Assembly: GCF_009827335.1 (NCBI RefSeq)
Contig: NZ_WTYH01000001.1
Coordinates: 930,001 to 994,000 of the forward strand
Reading direction: 5' to 3'
Origin: Aurantiacibacter arachoides
Lineage (GTDB): Bacteria; Pseudomonadota; Alphaproteobacteria; Sphingomonadales; Sphingomonadaceae
DNA length: 64,000 nucleotides
In this document: piece after piece, positions 26,986 to 35,172 of the stretch
Numbering within the stretch: position 1 is the stretch's first letter
How the letters are laid out: every line of letters begins with the position of its first letter
Translations under genes and position numbers: made by a program
The notes under the pieces: model-generated
Database searches by the model: none
What the model was told of the DNA's origin: nothing
Seen by the model: only the letters and a program-made list of their open reading frames with translations

Positions 26986-29703
26986 ATGGGTTCCAGGGCC
27001 AGGACGATTTCAGCCTCGCATTACGCCGCAGCCTTGCTCGGCTGCACCATGCTCGCCGGTCTTCCGACCGCCGCCATGGCGCAGGACGGGGATGCTGCCG
27101 CCGCGCAGCAGCAGGCCCAGCCAGCGCCCGCTCCCGCCGCGACCCCCGCGCCGGCAGCGTCGCAGCAGGGCACGGTCATCCGCACCATCGCCGTCGCCGG
27201 CGCGCAGCGGCTGGAGCCGGAGACGATCGTTTCCTACATCCAGCTTCGCCCCGGCATGGTGTACACCGCGGCCGCCGCCGACCAGGCGCTGATCGACCTC
27301 GCCAACACCGAGCTGTTTGCCGATTTCCGTATCGATTTCAACGATGCGACCGGCGCGTTGACGATCGCGGTCGAGGAGAACCCGATCATCAACCGCGTCC
27401 TTCTCGAAGGCAACCGCCGCCTCGAGAATGACGAGATCAGCGAGGAGATCAATCTCCGCCCGCGCCAGATCTTCACGCGCAGCCGCGTGCGTGCCGACGT
27501 CGCCCGCATCATCGAACTGTACAAGCGCCAGGGCCGTTTCGCCGCGACGGTCGAACCGCAGATGGTCATGCTCGACCAGAACCGGGTCGACGTGATCTTC
27601 GAGATTTCCGAAGGGCCCAAGTCCAAGGTCCGGCAGATCAACATCATCGGGAACGAGGTGTTTCCCGACAGCCAGTTGCGCAGCGAGATGCTGACGCGCG
27701 AGGACAGCCTGCTGTCCTTCTTCAGCTCCAACACCAGCTACGATCCCGATCGCATGGCGTATGACCAGCAGCTGCTGCGCCAGTACTACCTGACCCAGGG
27801 CTATGCCGATTTCCGCGTCATTTCCGCCGTTGCCGAACTTACCCCCGATCGCCGCGACTTCATCATCACCTACGTGGTCGAGGAAGGCGAGCGCTACAAG
27901 TTCGGCGATGTCGAGGTCGTCAGCCAGCTGCGCGACTTCCAGAGCGACGTGCTGACCCAGCAGCTGACCATCGCCACGGGCGACTGGTACAACGCCGAAC
28001 GGGTCGACCAGATCGAGGAAGGGCTTACCGAAACCGCCGGCGCCTTCGGCTATGCCTTTGCCGACGTGCGCCCGCGCATCGTGCGCAACGCCGAAGACCG
28101 CACGATGGACGTGACCTTCACGATTTCCGATGCGCCGCGTGTCTACGTCGAGGCGATCGAGGTCAACGGCAATACGCTGACGCAGGACAAGGTGATCCGT
28201 CGCGAGTTCCGCATCGCGGAAGGTGACGCTTTCTCCACGTTGCAGGTTGCCCGCACCACGGCGCGCATCAACTCGCTGGGTTACTTCCAGGAGAATTTCG
28301 AGGTTACCCAGGTCGAGGGATCCAGCCCCGATCGCATCATCCTGCAGGCCAACGTGCAGGAAGAGCCGACCGGCCAGCTGTCGCTTTCGGCGGGTTTCTC
28401 CAGTCTCGAAAGCTTCATCTTCAACGGCTCGATCCAGCAGAACAACTTCCGCGGTCGCGGCCAGACCATTGGCCTTGGCATCAACTACTCGCGGTACTCG
28501 CGCTCTGCCAACATCAGCTTTACCGAGCCCAAGGTTTTCGACCGCGATATCGCCGTGGGCGCTGACATCTATCGCAACGAATACAACAACGGCTATTTCG
28601 ACCGCGACAGCGCGACATACGAACAGACGACGACGGGCTTCGGCGTGCGCGTGGGCGTGCCCTTGTCGGAATACATCAACCTGCTGGGCCGCTACACGCT
28701 CAACTACCAGCAGATCACCGTCGACGAGACGCAGTTCTTCGCTGACTTCGATGGCGACGGGGTGTCGCAGTGCGAGCCGCTGATCGCCGGTCGCTATCTG
28801 TGCGATGCGCTGGGCAATCGTCTGCAGTCCATCCTGGGCGCGTCCTTCAATTACAACACGCTCAACAGCCGCCAGCGGCCGACCGCGGGCACCAACGCAT
28901 CGCTCTCGTTCGATATCGCGGGGCTTGGTGGTGACACCCAGTATGCGCGTGCCCGTCTCAACGCCGCGCGGTACTGGAACCTTGGCGCAGGCTTCATCGG
29001 CTCGGTCTCGATCGAAGGCGGCTACATCTACGGCTGGGGTGACGAGGACGTCCTGCTGACCGACCGGTTCTTCCTGGGCGAAGGGCAGATGCGCGGTTTC
29101 GACGTCCGCGGCATTGGCCCGCGCGTGATACGCCGCTTCTATGTTGACGAAAACGCGGACGGGGCAATCGACGCCGCCGATCTGCTGCCGCTCGGCGACG
29201 ATCGCAACCAGGACGATTCGCTTGGCGGCAATGCCTATTACCTGGCGCGTGCCGAGGTGGAAATTCCGCTCGGTTCGGGTGCGCGCAATCTCGGTCTGCG
29301 TCCGTCGGTGTTCGTCGACGTCGGATCGGTGTTCAACGTCACGCGCCCGCAGCTGACCGAAAGCCCGCTGCCCGATGGCCTGTTCATTCCCCAGCGCGAT
29401 GGCAGCGGCAACCCGCTGTTCCTGCAACCGACCCGCGATGCATCGGGTGCGATCACCGGCACGACCCTGGTAATCAGCCCGATCGGCCCGGACGGTTCGA
29501 CCAACCAGCCGGTCGGCCAGGCGCTGCCCCCCTTCATCGAGGAATTTGTGGGCGACACGCCGTCTCCCCGCGTTTCGGCCGGCATCGGCGTCAACTGGAA
29601 TTCGCCGTTCGGTCCGTTCAGGATCGATTTAGCCTATGCGCTGCTTAAGGAGCGCGGGGACGAAACCAAGCTATTCTCGTTCAACGTAGGAACCCAATTC
29701 TGA
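26986..29703 (+). CDS. bamA: Outer membrane protein assembly factor BamA
   Basis: A 905-residue outer-membrane protein. Signal peptide of about 32 residues (ending MAQ), an Ala/Pro/Gln linker, five POTRA domains beginning at TVIRTIAVAGAQRLEPETI, and the C-terminal 16-stranded barrel with the GQMRGFDVRGIGPR motif of the loop 6 lid and a terminal Phe (FSFNVGTQF). It folds outer-membrane proteins together with lipoproteins BamB-E, which are not here. A GGACGG site precedes ATG 26986. The 246-bp space after rseP holds several GC hairpins but no gene; bamA probably has its own promoter there. Its TGA overlaps the skp ATG by 1 base. Confidence 0.97.
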   Translation: MGSRARTISASHYAAALLGCTMLAGLPTAAMAQDGDAAAAQQQAQPAPAPAATPAPAASQQGTVIRTIAVAGAQRLEPETIVSYIQLRPGMVYTAAAADQALIDLANTELFADFRIDFNDATGALTIAVEENPIINRVLLEGNRRLENDEISEEINLRPRQIFTRSRVRADVARIIELYKRQGRFAATVEPQMVMLDQNRVDVIFEISEGPKSKVRQINIIGNEVFPDSQLRSEMLTREDSLLSFFSSNTSYDPDRMAYDQQLLRQYYLTQGYADFRVISAVAELTPDRRDFIITYVVEEGERYKFGDVEVVSQLRDFQSDVLTQQLTIATGDWYNAERVDQIEEGLTETAGAFGYAFADVRPRIVRNAEDRTMDVTFTISDAPRVYVEAIEVNGNTLTQDKVIRREFRIAEGDAFSTLQVARTTARINSLGYFQENFEVTQVEGSSPDRIILQANVQEEPTGQLSLSAGFSSLESFIFNGSIQQNNFRGRGQTIGLGINYSRYSRSANISFTEPKVFDRDIAVGADIYRNEYNNGYFDRDSATYEQTTTGFGVRVGVPLSEYINLLGRYTLNYQQITVDETQFFADFDGDGVSQCEPLIAGRYLCDALGNRLQSILGASFNYNTLNSRQRPTAGTNASLSFDIAGLGGDTQYARARLNAARYWNLGAGFIGSVSIEGGYIYGWGDEDVLLTDRFFLGEGQMRGFDVRGIGPRVIRRFYVDENADGAIDAADLLPLGDDRNQDDSLGGNAYYLARAEVEIPLGSGARNLGLRPSVFVDVGSVFNVTRPQLTESPLPDGLFIPQRDGSGNPLFLQPTRDASGAITGTTLVISPIGPDGSTNQPVGQALPPFIEEFVGDTPSPRVSAGIGVNWNSPFGPFRIDLAYALLKERGDETKLFSFNVGTQF

Positions 29704-30398
29704 TGATCATCAAGACCAAGGCGGCCTTCGCGGTCGTGTTCGCCGCGGGCGCGCTGGCCGCAACCACCGTTGCCGTGCCCGCCGCCGCGCAGGTCAACGG
29801 CATGGGCACCGTCGACCTTCCCAGCGTCGTCGCCGGGACGCAGGCGTTCCAGACCGCCTATCAGCAGATCGCCACGCAGTATCAGGCGCAGCGCACCACC
29901 ATCCAGCAGCGCCAGCAGCAGCGCCAGCAGCTGATCCAGACCTTCGATACCAATGGCGACGGGCAGATCAGCGATGCCGAAGGCGCTGTCGCGCAAGATC
30001 CCAACAACGCCACCGTGCGCCAGGTGCAGGCGATCGATCAGGAGCTGCAGAGCCTGCAGCAGCCGATCGACCTTGCGCGCCTGTACGTGGTGACGCAGAT
30101 CGCGCAGCAGTATTCGGCTGCCGTGCAGCAGGTCATTTCGGAACGGAACATCCAGTTCCTGATCCAGCCCGAGGCGCTGGCCTATGCGCCCGATGCGGCG
30201 AACGTCACTCCGCTGGTTACCGCGGCGCTTAACACCCGCGTGCCGTCGGTCACGGTCACCCCGCCAGCCGATTTCCAGCCGAGCGAGGCCGGCGTGCAGC
30301 TGTTCCAGCAGATCCAGCAGCTGCTGGTGATGGCCGCGATGCAGCAGCAGGCGGCAGGCGCCCAGCAGCAGGCACCCGCGGCGGCGTCTGGCCGCTAA
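29703..30398 (+). CDS. OmpH/Skp-like periplasmic chaperone with an EF-hand loop
   Basis: A 231-residue secreted protein in the skp position behind bamA. Signal peptide of about 30 residues (VAVPAAAQ). Glu/Gln-rich helices ([24 protein letters not shown]) resemble the tentacle hairpin of Skp, the trimeric holdase for unfolded outer-membrane proteins. At residues 82-93 the helix is interrupted by [12 protein letters not shown], an exact EF-hand calcium-loop pattern (Asp1, Asn3, Asp5, Gly6, Ile8, Glu12). The C-terminus is Gln/Ala-rich. The match to Skp is structural and positional, not strong in sequence. Its start overlaps the bamA stop (TGATG), and fabZ follows after 28 bp. Confidence 0.85.
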   Translation: MIIKTKAAFAVVFAAGALAATTVAVPAAAQVNGMGTVDLPSVVAGTQAFQTAYQQIATQYQAQRTTIQQRQQQRQQLIQTFDTNGDGQISDAEGAVAQDPNNATVRQVQAIDQELQSLQQPIDLARLYVVTQIAQQYSAAVQQVISERNIQFLIQPEALAYAPDAANVTPLVTAALNTRVPSVTVTPPADFQPSEAGVQLFQQIQQLLVMAAMQQQAAGAQQQAPAAASGR

Positions 30399-30426
30399 GG
30401 CGACGGACGACTGTGAGGGCAGGGCA

Positions 30427-30876
30427 GTGAGCGAAACGTACGACATTCCGCGGATCCTCAAGGCCCTGCCTCACCGGTATCCCATGCTCCTTGTCGACAG
30501 GGTCGAGGAGCTGGTGCCGGGGGAGCGGATTGCCGCGATCAAGGCAGTCACCTTCAACGAAGGGTTTTTCCAGGGCCACTTTCCCGGTCGCCCGATCATG
30601 CCCGGTGTCCTCCAGATCGAGGCGCTGGCGCAGGCCGCCGGCATTCTCGGTATCGAGACGATGCAACTGGCGGACAGTGGCAAGCTCGTCTATTTCATGG
30701 CGATCGATAGCGCCAAGTTCCGCGCTCCGGTGGAGCCTGGCTGTCTGCTGAAGCTGGATGTCAGCTTCATCCAGCAACGCACCCGCATCTGCAAGTTCCA
30801 CGGCAAGGCCTCGGTCGACGGCAAGGTCACTTGCGATGTCGACTTTACCGCGATGGTTGCCGATCCGCCGAAATAG
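30427..30876 (+). CDS. fabZ: 3-hydroxyacyl-ACP dehydratase FabZ
   Basis: A 149-residue hot-dog-fold dehydratase that removes water from 3-hydroxyacyl-ACP. Catalytic His is in [14 protein letters not shown] and catalytic Glu in [11 protein letters not shown]. It starts with GTG after an AGGGCAG site. In most Gram-negatives lpxD, lpxA and lpxB flank fabZ at this locus; none is present here, which fits bacteria that use glycosphingolipids instead of lipid A. Confidence 0.96.
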   Translation: MSETYDIPRILKALPHRYPMLLVDRVEELVPGERIAAIKAVTFNEGFFQGHFPGRPIMPGVLQIEALAQAAGILGIETMQLADSGKLVYFMAIDSAKFRAPVEPGCLLKLDVSFIQQRTRICKFHGKASVDGKVTCDVDFTAMVADPPK

Positions 30877-30968
30877 AGTTGCTTTCGCAGCGCGCCGGGG
30901 TTAGGCGCGCGCCTTTCCCAACCACAGCTGGACCGGTCGGAACCGATCCGAGGCTACGGAGACCTGCC

Positions 30969-31196
30969 ATGAAGGCCGATACGCATCCCCAGTACCACAT
31001 GATCAACGTCAAGATGACGGATGGCACCGAATTCCAGACCCGCAGCACCTGGGGCAAGGAAGGCGATACCATGAACCTGGATATCGATCCGACCAGCCAC
31101 CCGGCCTGGACCGGCGGCCCGCAGCGTCTGCAGGACGGTGGCCGCGTGGCGAAGTTCAACCAGCGTTTCGGCGGGCTCTCGCTGACGAAGAAGTAA
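30969..31196 (+). CDS. rpmE: 50S ribosomal protein L31
   Basis: A 75-residue L31 ([51 protein letters not shown]). It lacks the zinc-binding cysteines of classical L31, as is usual in alphaproteobacteria. Between fabZ and rpmE, GCGCGCC (30890) and GGCGCGC (30904) can pair, a possible weak terminator for fabZ or part of the rpmE leader. A strong terminator follows the gene. Confidence 0.95.
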   Translation: MKADTHPQYHMINVKMTDGTEFQTRSTWGKEGDTMNLDIDPTSHPAWTGGPQRLQDGGRVAKFNQRFGGLSLTKK

Positions 31197-31221
31197 GCGC
31201 CGCGGCAATCGCGAACCTTGC

Positions 31222-31254
31222 AAAAAGGGCGGTCCCGAGGGGCCGCCCTTTTTC
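31222..31254 (+). terminator. Rho-independent terminator of rpmE
   Basis: GGGCGGTCC and GGGCCGCCC form a 9-bp stem, extended by AAA/TTT pairs and followed by TTTTT at 31249-31253. The A-run on the other side may also let it serve the convergent GFA gene. Confidence 0.88.
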
Positions 31255-31264
31255 TTCGTACTGG

Positions 31265-31711
31265 CTAGATCAGGTCGTTCGGCCACATCTCGTCAAGCGT
31301 CGCTTCGAAATGCATGTCGCCCGCCTTGCGTCGCACGCCGCCGTTGTCGGACGAGTGGTTACGTCCGTCGAACACCGGCACGATGGCGAAATCATCGTAG
31401 GGATCGACGCCTTCCAGCGTGGCCGTGTTGATGGCATATTTGTCCGGATCTGATCGCGCTTGGTGGAACAGGTGGATGCCGCAGACCGAGCAGAAGCGAT
31501 GCTTCGCCGCGCCGGTGTTGAAGGAATAGCAGTCGAGCAGGTCCTCGCCTGCGGTCACTGCCACGGCGTCGACGGGGACGTAGACCATGACCGCGCCCTT
31601 CATGGCGCACATCGAGCAGTTGCAGCGCGAGGCGACCAGGCGCTCATCGGGAAACTCGGCGGCGTATTGCACCGTGCGGCAGTGGCACGCGCCCTTGCGT
31701 ATCGTGGTCAT
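31265..31711 (-). CDS. GFA family zinc protein (glutathione-dependent formaldehyde-activating-like)
   Basis: A 148-residue protein of the GFA/CENP-V fold. Zinc-binding cysteines occur in the family order: CHC (residues 9-11), CNCSMC (30-35) and CSVCG (about 74-78). Most GFA homologues are of unknown role; only Gfa itself was linked to S-hydroxymethylglutathione formation. It begins one base after the hydroxylase stop codon, so the two form an operon, possibly reading as one transcript from about 32345. Confidence 0.88.
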   Translation of the reverse strand: MTTIRKGACHCRTVQYAAEFPDERLVASRCNCSMCAMKGAVMVYVPVDAVAVTAGEDLLDCYSFNTGAAKHRFCSVCGIHLFHQARSDPDKYAINTATLEGVDPYDDFAIVPVFDGRNHSSDNGGVRRKAGDMHFEATLDEMWPNDLI

Positions 31712-31712
31712 G

Positions 31713-32345
31713 TCAGTGCCAGTGCCTTTCGCGATACCATTTCGTGATGACGTACTTCACGCCCTTGCGCACCTTCATCCCGTGATGGAGCGTGGCGGGG
31801 TTGAGGGAACCGTCCTCGCGGTGATTGTCCCAGCACACCAGTTTGCCCGTCTCCGGCTGAAAGGTCTTGCCGATCACCTTGAACCGTGTCGCGCCGCCGG
31901 CCTCCACCTCGTTGAGATAGATCATGAAGGTCCAGGTGCGATTGCCCGCGACCGCGCAGAACTTGTGAAAGTCCGCCCCCTGCGGTTCGAAGAAATCGGT
32001 GTGGTTCTTGAATTCCTGTCCGACGTCGTAACGCTGACCCTGCACCGGCTCACCGTGGGCGGGATCGATGCCATTCAGCGCCAGCAGCCGGGCCTCCAGA
32101 TCCTGCACCGCGGGTTCATCGGCGGAGAGGTCGCAGGTCTCGCTGGTGCGGAAATACTTGTCCCCGTTGGCATCGGCGATGGTCGAGGGGCGGCGATCCT
32201 TGTCGATCAGGGCGATAAGCGCGCGGCACAGCGTGGGGGGCAGAAAGTGCGGGCAACTCAGCACCGTCAACCGGGACGATGGCACCTGCCGCATTCCCGC
32301 GTGACGCAAAAGCACCTGCGCCGATGTTTCTCCCGGATTCGCCAT
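31713..32345 (-). CDS. Prolyl 4-hydroxylase-type 2-oxoglutarate/Fe(II) oxygenase
   Basis: A 210-residue P4Hc-type dioxygenase. The iron ligands are visible as H-x-D in FKNHTDFFEP and the distal His in TLHHGMKV, followed by the 2-oxoglutarate-binding Lys (KYVITKWYRERHW). FMIYLNEVEAGGATRF is the conserved core strand and loop. The substrate is unknown; bacterial relatives hydroxylate EF-Tu or other proteins. ATG 32345 is the first start after the 191-bp space before tRNA-His. No signal peptide is visible. Confidence 0.9.
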   Translation of the reverse strand: MANPGETSAQVLLRHAGMRQVPSSRLTVLSCPHFLPPTLCRALIALIDKDRRPSTIADANGDKYFRTSETCDLSADEPAVQDLEARLLALNGIDPAHGEPVQGQRYDVGQEFKNHTDFFEPQGADFHKFCAVAGNRTWTFMIYLNEVEAGGATRFKVIGKTFQPETGKLVCWDNHREDGSLNPATLHHGMKVRKGVKYVITKWYRERHWH

Positions 32346-32478
32346 GCGTCTTCATAGGCAACTGATGTGGCCCGCGAAACCCCGGGAAACAATCTTGCGT
32401 GCAGCGGCGTGTCACGCACTTTTCGCTTTGCTTGCAGACCTGCTTGTGTAACAGGCCGCCGCCTGCGCGTCACGCCGC

Positions 32479-32506
32479 TTGACCGGTGTGCGCAGGACCC
32501 TACAGC
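32479..32506 (+). promoter_or_regulatory. Candidate promoter for tRNA-His
   Basis: TTGACC at 32479-32484, 16-bp spacer, TACAGC at 32501-32506; predicted start about 25 bp before the tRNA. It resembles the tRNA-Met promoter in this window. Confidence 0.5.
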
Positions 32507-32536
32507 CGCGCCGTCAAGCGCGTGCTCGCGTGGTGT

Positions 32537-32614
32537 GGCGACCGTAGCTCAGTTGGTTAGAGCGCCGGTTTGTGGTACCGGAGGTCGCGGGTTCAAACCC
32601 CGTCGGTCGCCCCA
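32537..32614 (+). tRNA. tRNA-His (anticodon GTG)
   Basis: The acceptor stem GCGACCG (32538-32544) pairs with CGGTCGC (32604-32610). An extra G at 32537 (position -1) faces the discriminator C32611, the G-1:C73 identity pair of tRNA-His. The D arm is GCTCAGTTGGTTAGAGC, the anticodon loop TTGTGGT carries GTG, the T loop is TTCAAAC and CCA is encoded. Confidence 0.97.
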
Positions 32615-32663
32615 TTTTCCGCTAGGGCAGCGCGTCGCAACCGCTTTAAGGGGCACGCGAAAA

Positions 32664-33728
32664 ATGTCGGCTTTCTGGACCGAACCCGATTGGGACGAGC
32701 ACGAGCGCGTGGAGGTCGTCCACGATCGCGCCAGCGGCCTTACAGCGATCATCGCGCTGCATTCCACGCATCTCGGCCCCGGCGCCGGCGGCACCCGTTT
32801 CTGGCATTATCCTGATCCGGCAATGGGGATGCGCGATGCGCTGCGCCTCAGCCGCGGGATGAGCTTTAAGAATGCCATGGCCGGATTGCCGATGGGCGGG
32901 GGCAAGGCCGTGGTCCTGCTCGATCGCAAAGGCACGAAGACGCAGGCCATGCTGCACGCCTTCGGTGACGCGGTGGAGGCCATGGGCGGCCGCTACGTTA
33001 CGGCAGAGGATGTGGGCGCCAGCGTCGCCGACATGCAGGAAGTCGCCACCCGCACGCAGCACGTCTGCGGCCTGCCGGTGAACGAAGGCGACGCCGGCGG
33101 CGATCCCGGTCCGTTCACCGCGATGGGCATCTATCACGGCATCAAGGCCGCCGTGGCGCACAAGATGGGCAAGGACTCCATGCAGGGCGTGCGCGTTGCC
33201 ATCCAGGGCTGCGGCTCGGTGGGCGGCGGCACGGCGCGCCTGCTCGCCAAGGATGGCGCGCGACTGGTTCTGGCCGACATCGATGCCGAACGCGCCAAGG
33301 CCCTGGCCAGCGAAGTGGGCGGCGAGGCCGTGGCGGTCGACCAGATCATGGGCACTGCCTGCGACGTGTTCAGCCCCAATGCGCTTGGCGCCGTGCTCGA
33401 CGACGCTGGCATCGCCCAGCTCGATTGCAGCATCGTGGCAGGCGGCGCAAACAACCAGCTCGCCCGGCCGGAACATGGCCGCGTGCTGCACGAACGCGGC
33501 ATCCTGTATGCGCCCGACTACGTCATCAACGCCGGTGGCATCATCAACGTCAGCCTCGAATACCTGTGCCGCCAGCATGGCGAGCCGTGCGACATCAACG
33601 AGGTGCGCAAGCGCATCGCGCAGATTCCCGGCCGCCTGCAATCCATCTGGGACAAGAGCGATGCCGACGCCAGGCCGTCGAACGAGGTCGCCGACGCGAT
33701 GGCGATGGAACTGATCGGGCGGGGCTAG
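32664..33728 (+). CDS. Leucine dehydrogenase-like (Glu/Leu/Phe/Val dehydrogenase)
   Basis: A 354-residue NAD-dependent amino-acid dehydrogenase of the leucine/phenylalanine/valine branch. The active-site Lys is in AGLPMGGGKAV, the second active-site region is TAEDVGASVADM, and the Rossmann domain has GCGSVGGGTA followed by the acidic ADIDAE end of the NAD pocket. The reaction is reversible oxidative deamination of a branched-chain amino acid to its 2-oxo acid; the exact substrate is not determined here. Length fits Leu dehydrogenase (about 350-365). It lies 50 bp behind tRNA-His and 84 bp before ccmC. Confidence 0.92.
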   Translation: MSAFWTEPDWDEHERVEVVHDRASGLTAIIALHSTHLGPGAGGTRFWHYPDPAMGMRDALRLSRGMSFKNAMAGLPMGGGKAVVLLDRKGTKTQAMLHAFGDAVEAMGGRYVTAEDVGASVADMQEVATRTQHVCGLPVNEGDAGGDPGPFTAMGIYHGIKAAVAHKMGKDSMQGVRVAIQGCGSVGGGTARLLAKDGARLVLADIDAERAKALASEVGGEAVAVDQIMGTACDVFSPNALGAVLDDAGIAQLDCSIVAGGANNQLARPEHGRVLHERGILYAPDYVINAGGIINVSLEYLCRQHGEPCDINEVRKRIAQIPGRLQSIWDKSDADARPSNEVADAMAMELIGRG

Positions 33729-33812
33729 TGCGGTCGCGGCCCTTGCCGCGCCACCTGCACCCTGCCAAAGCGATGGCGCGCTTCTTGCTCGCTACTTGCC
33801 ACTGTCCGGACG

Positions 33813-34571
33813 ATGCACGCCTACGCCAATCCTGCCCGTTTTCTGAAGCTCGCCCGATGGCTGACCCCGCTGTTGCTGGGGGCGGGGCTGTTGCTGACGG
33901 CGGGCAGCATGATCTACGGCCTCGCCTTCGCGCCGGCCGAGAGGTTGCAGGGCGAAACGGTGCGCATCCTGTTCATCCATGTCCCCGCGGTGTGGCTGGG
34001 CATGGCGGGGTGGGCCACCATTGCCATTGCCAGCTTCGCCGAACTGGTGTGGCGGCACCCGCTTGCCGCGCTCGCCGCGCGCGGGGCGGCGGTGCCCGGC
34101 GCGGTCTTCACCTTTCTTGGCCTTGCGACCGGGTCCATCTGGGGGCGCCCGGCATGGGGCACCTGGTGGGTGTGGGATGGGCGGCTGACCAGTTTCCTGG
34201 TGCTGTTCTTCCTGTTCCTGGGCTATATCGCGCTGGCGCAGGCCGTTGCGCGAGAGGGCGGGTCGAGCCGGGTTCCGGCGATCTTCGGGCTGGTCGGCGC
34301 AGTCAACATTCCCATCATCCACTTCTCGGTGCTGTGGTGGAACAGCCTGCACCAGCCGCCCAGCATCACCACCGGCGGCTCTGCCATGTCGGGTGAGTTC
34401 CTCTCGGGCCTGCTGGTCGCCGTGCTCGGTTTTTCGCTTTTGTTCGGCGCGGTGGTGCTGATGCGTATGCGCGCCTTGCTGGCCGAAACGCAGGCCGAGG
34501 CGCGCTTGCGGCGGCGCGCGTTGCAGGGCGATATGCTGATTGATGGTCCGGGCGAACCGGCCGATGCGTGA
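33813..34571 (+). CDS. ccmC: Heme exporter/handling protein CcmC
   Basis: A 252-residue inner-membrane protein with six transmembrane segments and the periplasmic tryptophan-rich motif WGTWWVWDGRLT that holds heme, flanked by conserved His residues (FIHVPAVW and IHFSVLWWN). With CcmD it loads heme on CcmE in system I cytochrome c maturation. It starts the series ccmC-D-E-F-G-H-I, in which each gene overlaps or nearly touches the next. The ABC subunits CcmA and CcmB that normally precede it are absent. Confidence 0.96.
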   Translation: MHAYANPARFLKLARWLTPLLLGAGLLLTAGSMIYGLAFAPAERLQGETVRILFIHVPAVWLGMAGWATIAIASFAELVWRHPLAALAARGAAVPGAVFTFLGLATGSIWGRPAWGTWWVWDGRLTSFLVLFFLFLGYIALAQAVAREGGSSRVPAIFGLVGAVNIPIIHFSVLWWNSLHQPPSITTGGSAMSGEFLSGLLVAVLGFSLLFGAVVLMRMRALLAETQAEARLRRRALQGDMLIDGPGEPADA

Positions 34572-34704
34572 GGCGCTGGACCAATGGCCCTTCGTGTGGG
34601 CAGCCTACGCGGTGGTCATCGTGGGCATCGCACTCCTGCTGGGGTGGAGCTGGCTCGCGATGCGCCGGGCCGAGGCGCGCCGTGACGCGGTGAAGCGCCG
34701 GTGA
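34564..34704 (+). CDS. ccmD: Heme exporter protein CcmD
   Basis: A 46-residue protein with one transmembrane helix (about residues 11-32, VWAAYAVVIVGIALLL) and a basic cytoplasmic tail (RRAEARRDAVKRR), the classic CcmD form. It overlaps the ccmC end by 8 bp and the ccmE start by 4 bp. CcmD stabilises the CcmC-heme-CcmE complex. Confidence 0.9.
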   Translation: MREALDQWPFVWAAYAVVIVGIALLLGWSWLAMRRAEARRDAVKRR

Positions 34705-35162
34705 GCGCCCCGCTGAAAGCCAAGCATCAGCGACTGGTGCTCATCTTGCTGGCCTTTGCCGCGCTGATCGGCGCGACTTTGCTGGCGATCTATGGCCTCA
34801 GAAATCAGGCGAACTATTTCTACGTCCCCGCCGACGTGGCCGCCAATCCGCCGGAACCAGGGCAGGCGATCCGCCTGGGCGGCATGGTGGAGGAAGGCTC
34901 GCTCGCCACGGCGGCCGACGGTATCACGGTCACCTTCGTCGTTCAGGATGGCGCGGCGCGGGTGCCTGTCACCTTTACCGGCATCGTGCCCGACCTCTTC
35001 ACCGAAGGCAGCGGCGTGGTGGCCGAGGGCAGCATGGGCGAGGGCGGTACCTTCGTGGCTACCAACCTGCTGGCCAAGCACGACGAGAACTACATGCCAC
35101 GCGAGCTGGAAGACATGAGCCGCGCACAGGCGCGTGAAACCGTGGCGGAAACCACCGAGTGA
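34701..35162 (+). CDS. ccmE: Periplasmic heme chaperone CcmE
   Basis: A 153-residue membrane-anchored heme chaperone. Signal anchor at about 11-30, then an OB-fold with IRLGGMVEEGS and ending in LLAKHDENYMP: His127 forms the covalent heme bond and Tyr131 is the axial ligand by family analogy. GTG 34701 overlaps the ccmD stop. Confidence 0.95.
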   Translation: MSAPLKAKHQRLVLILLAFAALIGATLLAIYGLRNQANYFYVPADVAANPPEPGQAIRLGGMVEEGSLATAADGITVTFVVQDGAARVPVTFTGIVPDLFTEGSGVVAEGSMGEGGTFVATNLLAKHDENYMPRELEDMSRAQARETVAETTE

Positions 35163-35172
35163 GCGTGACCGA

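Noticed and set aside
27010..29427. 805-residue antisense open frame opposite bamA
   Set aside because: BamA has complete POTRA and barrel features; the antisense frame is low complexity with no motif.
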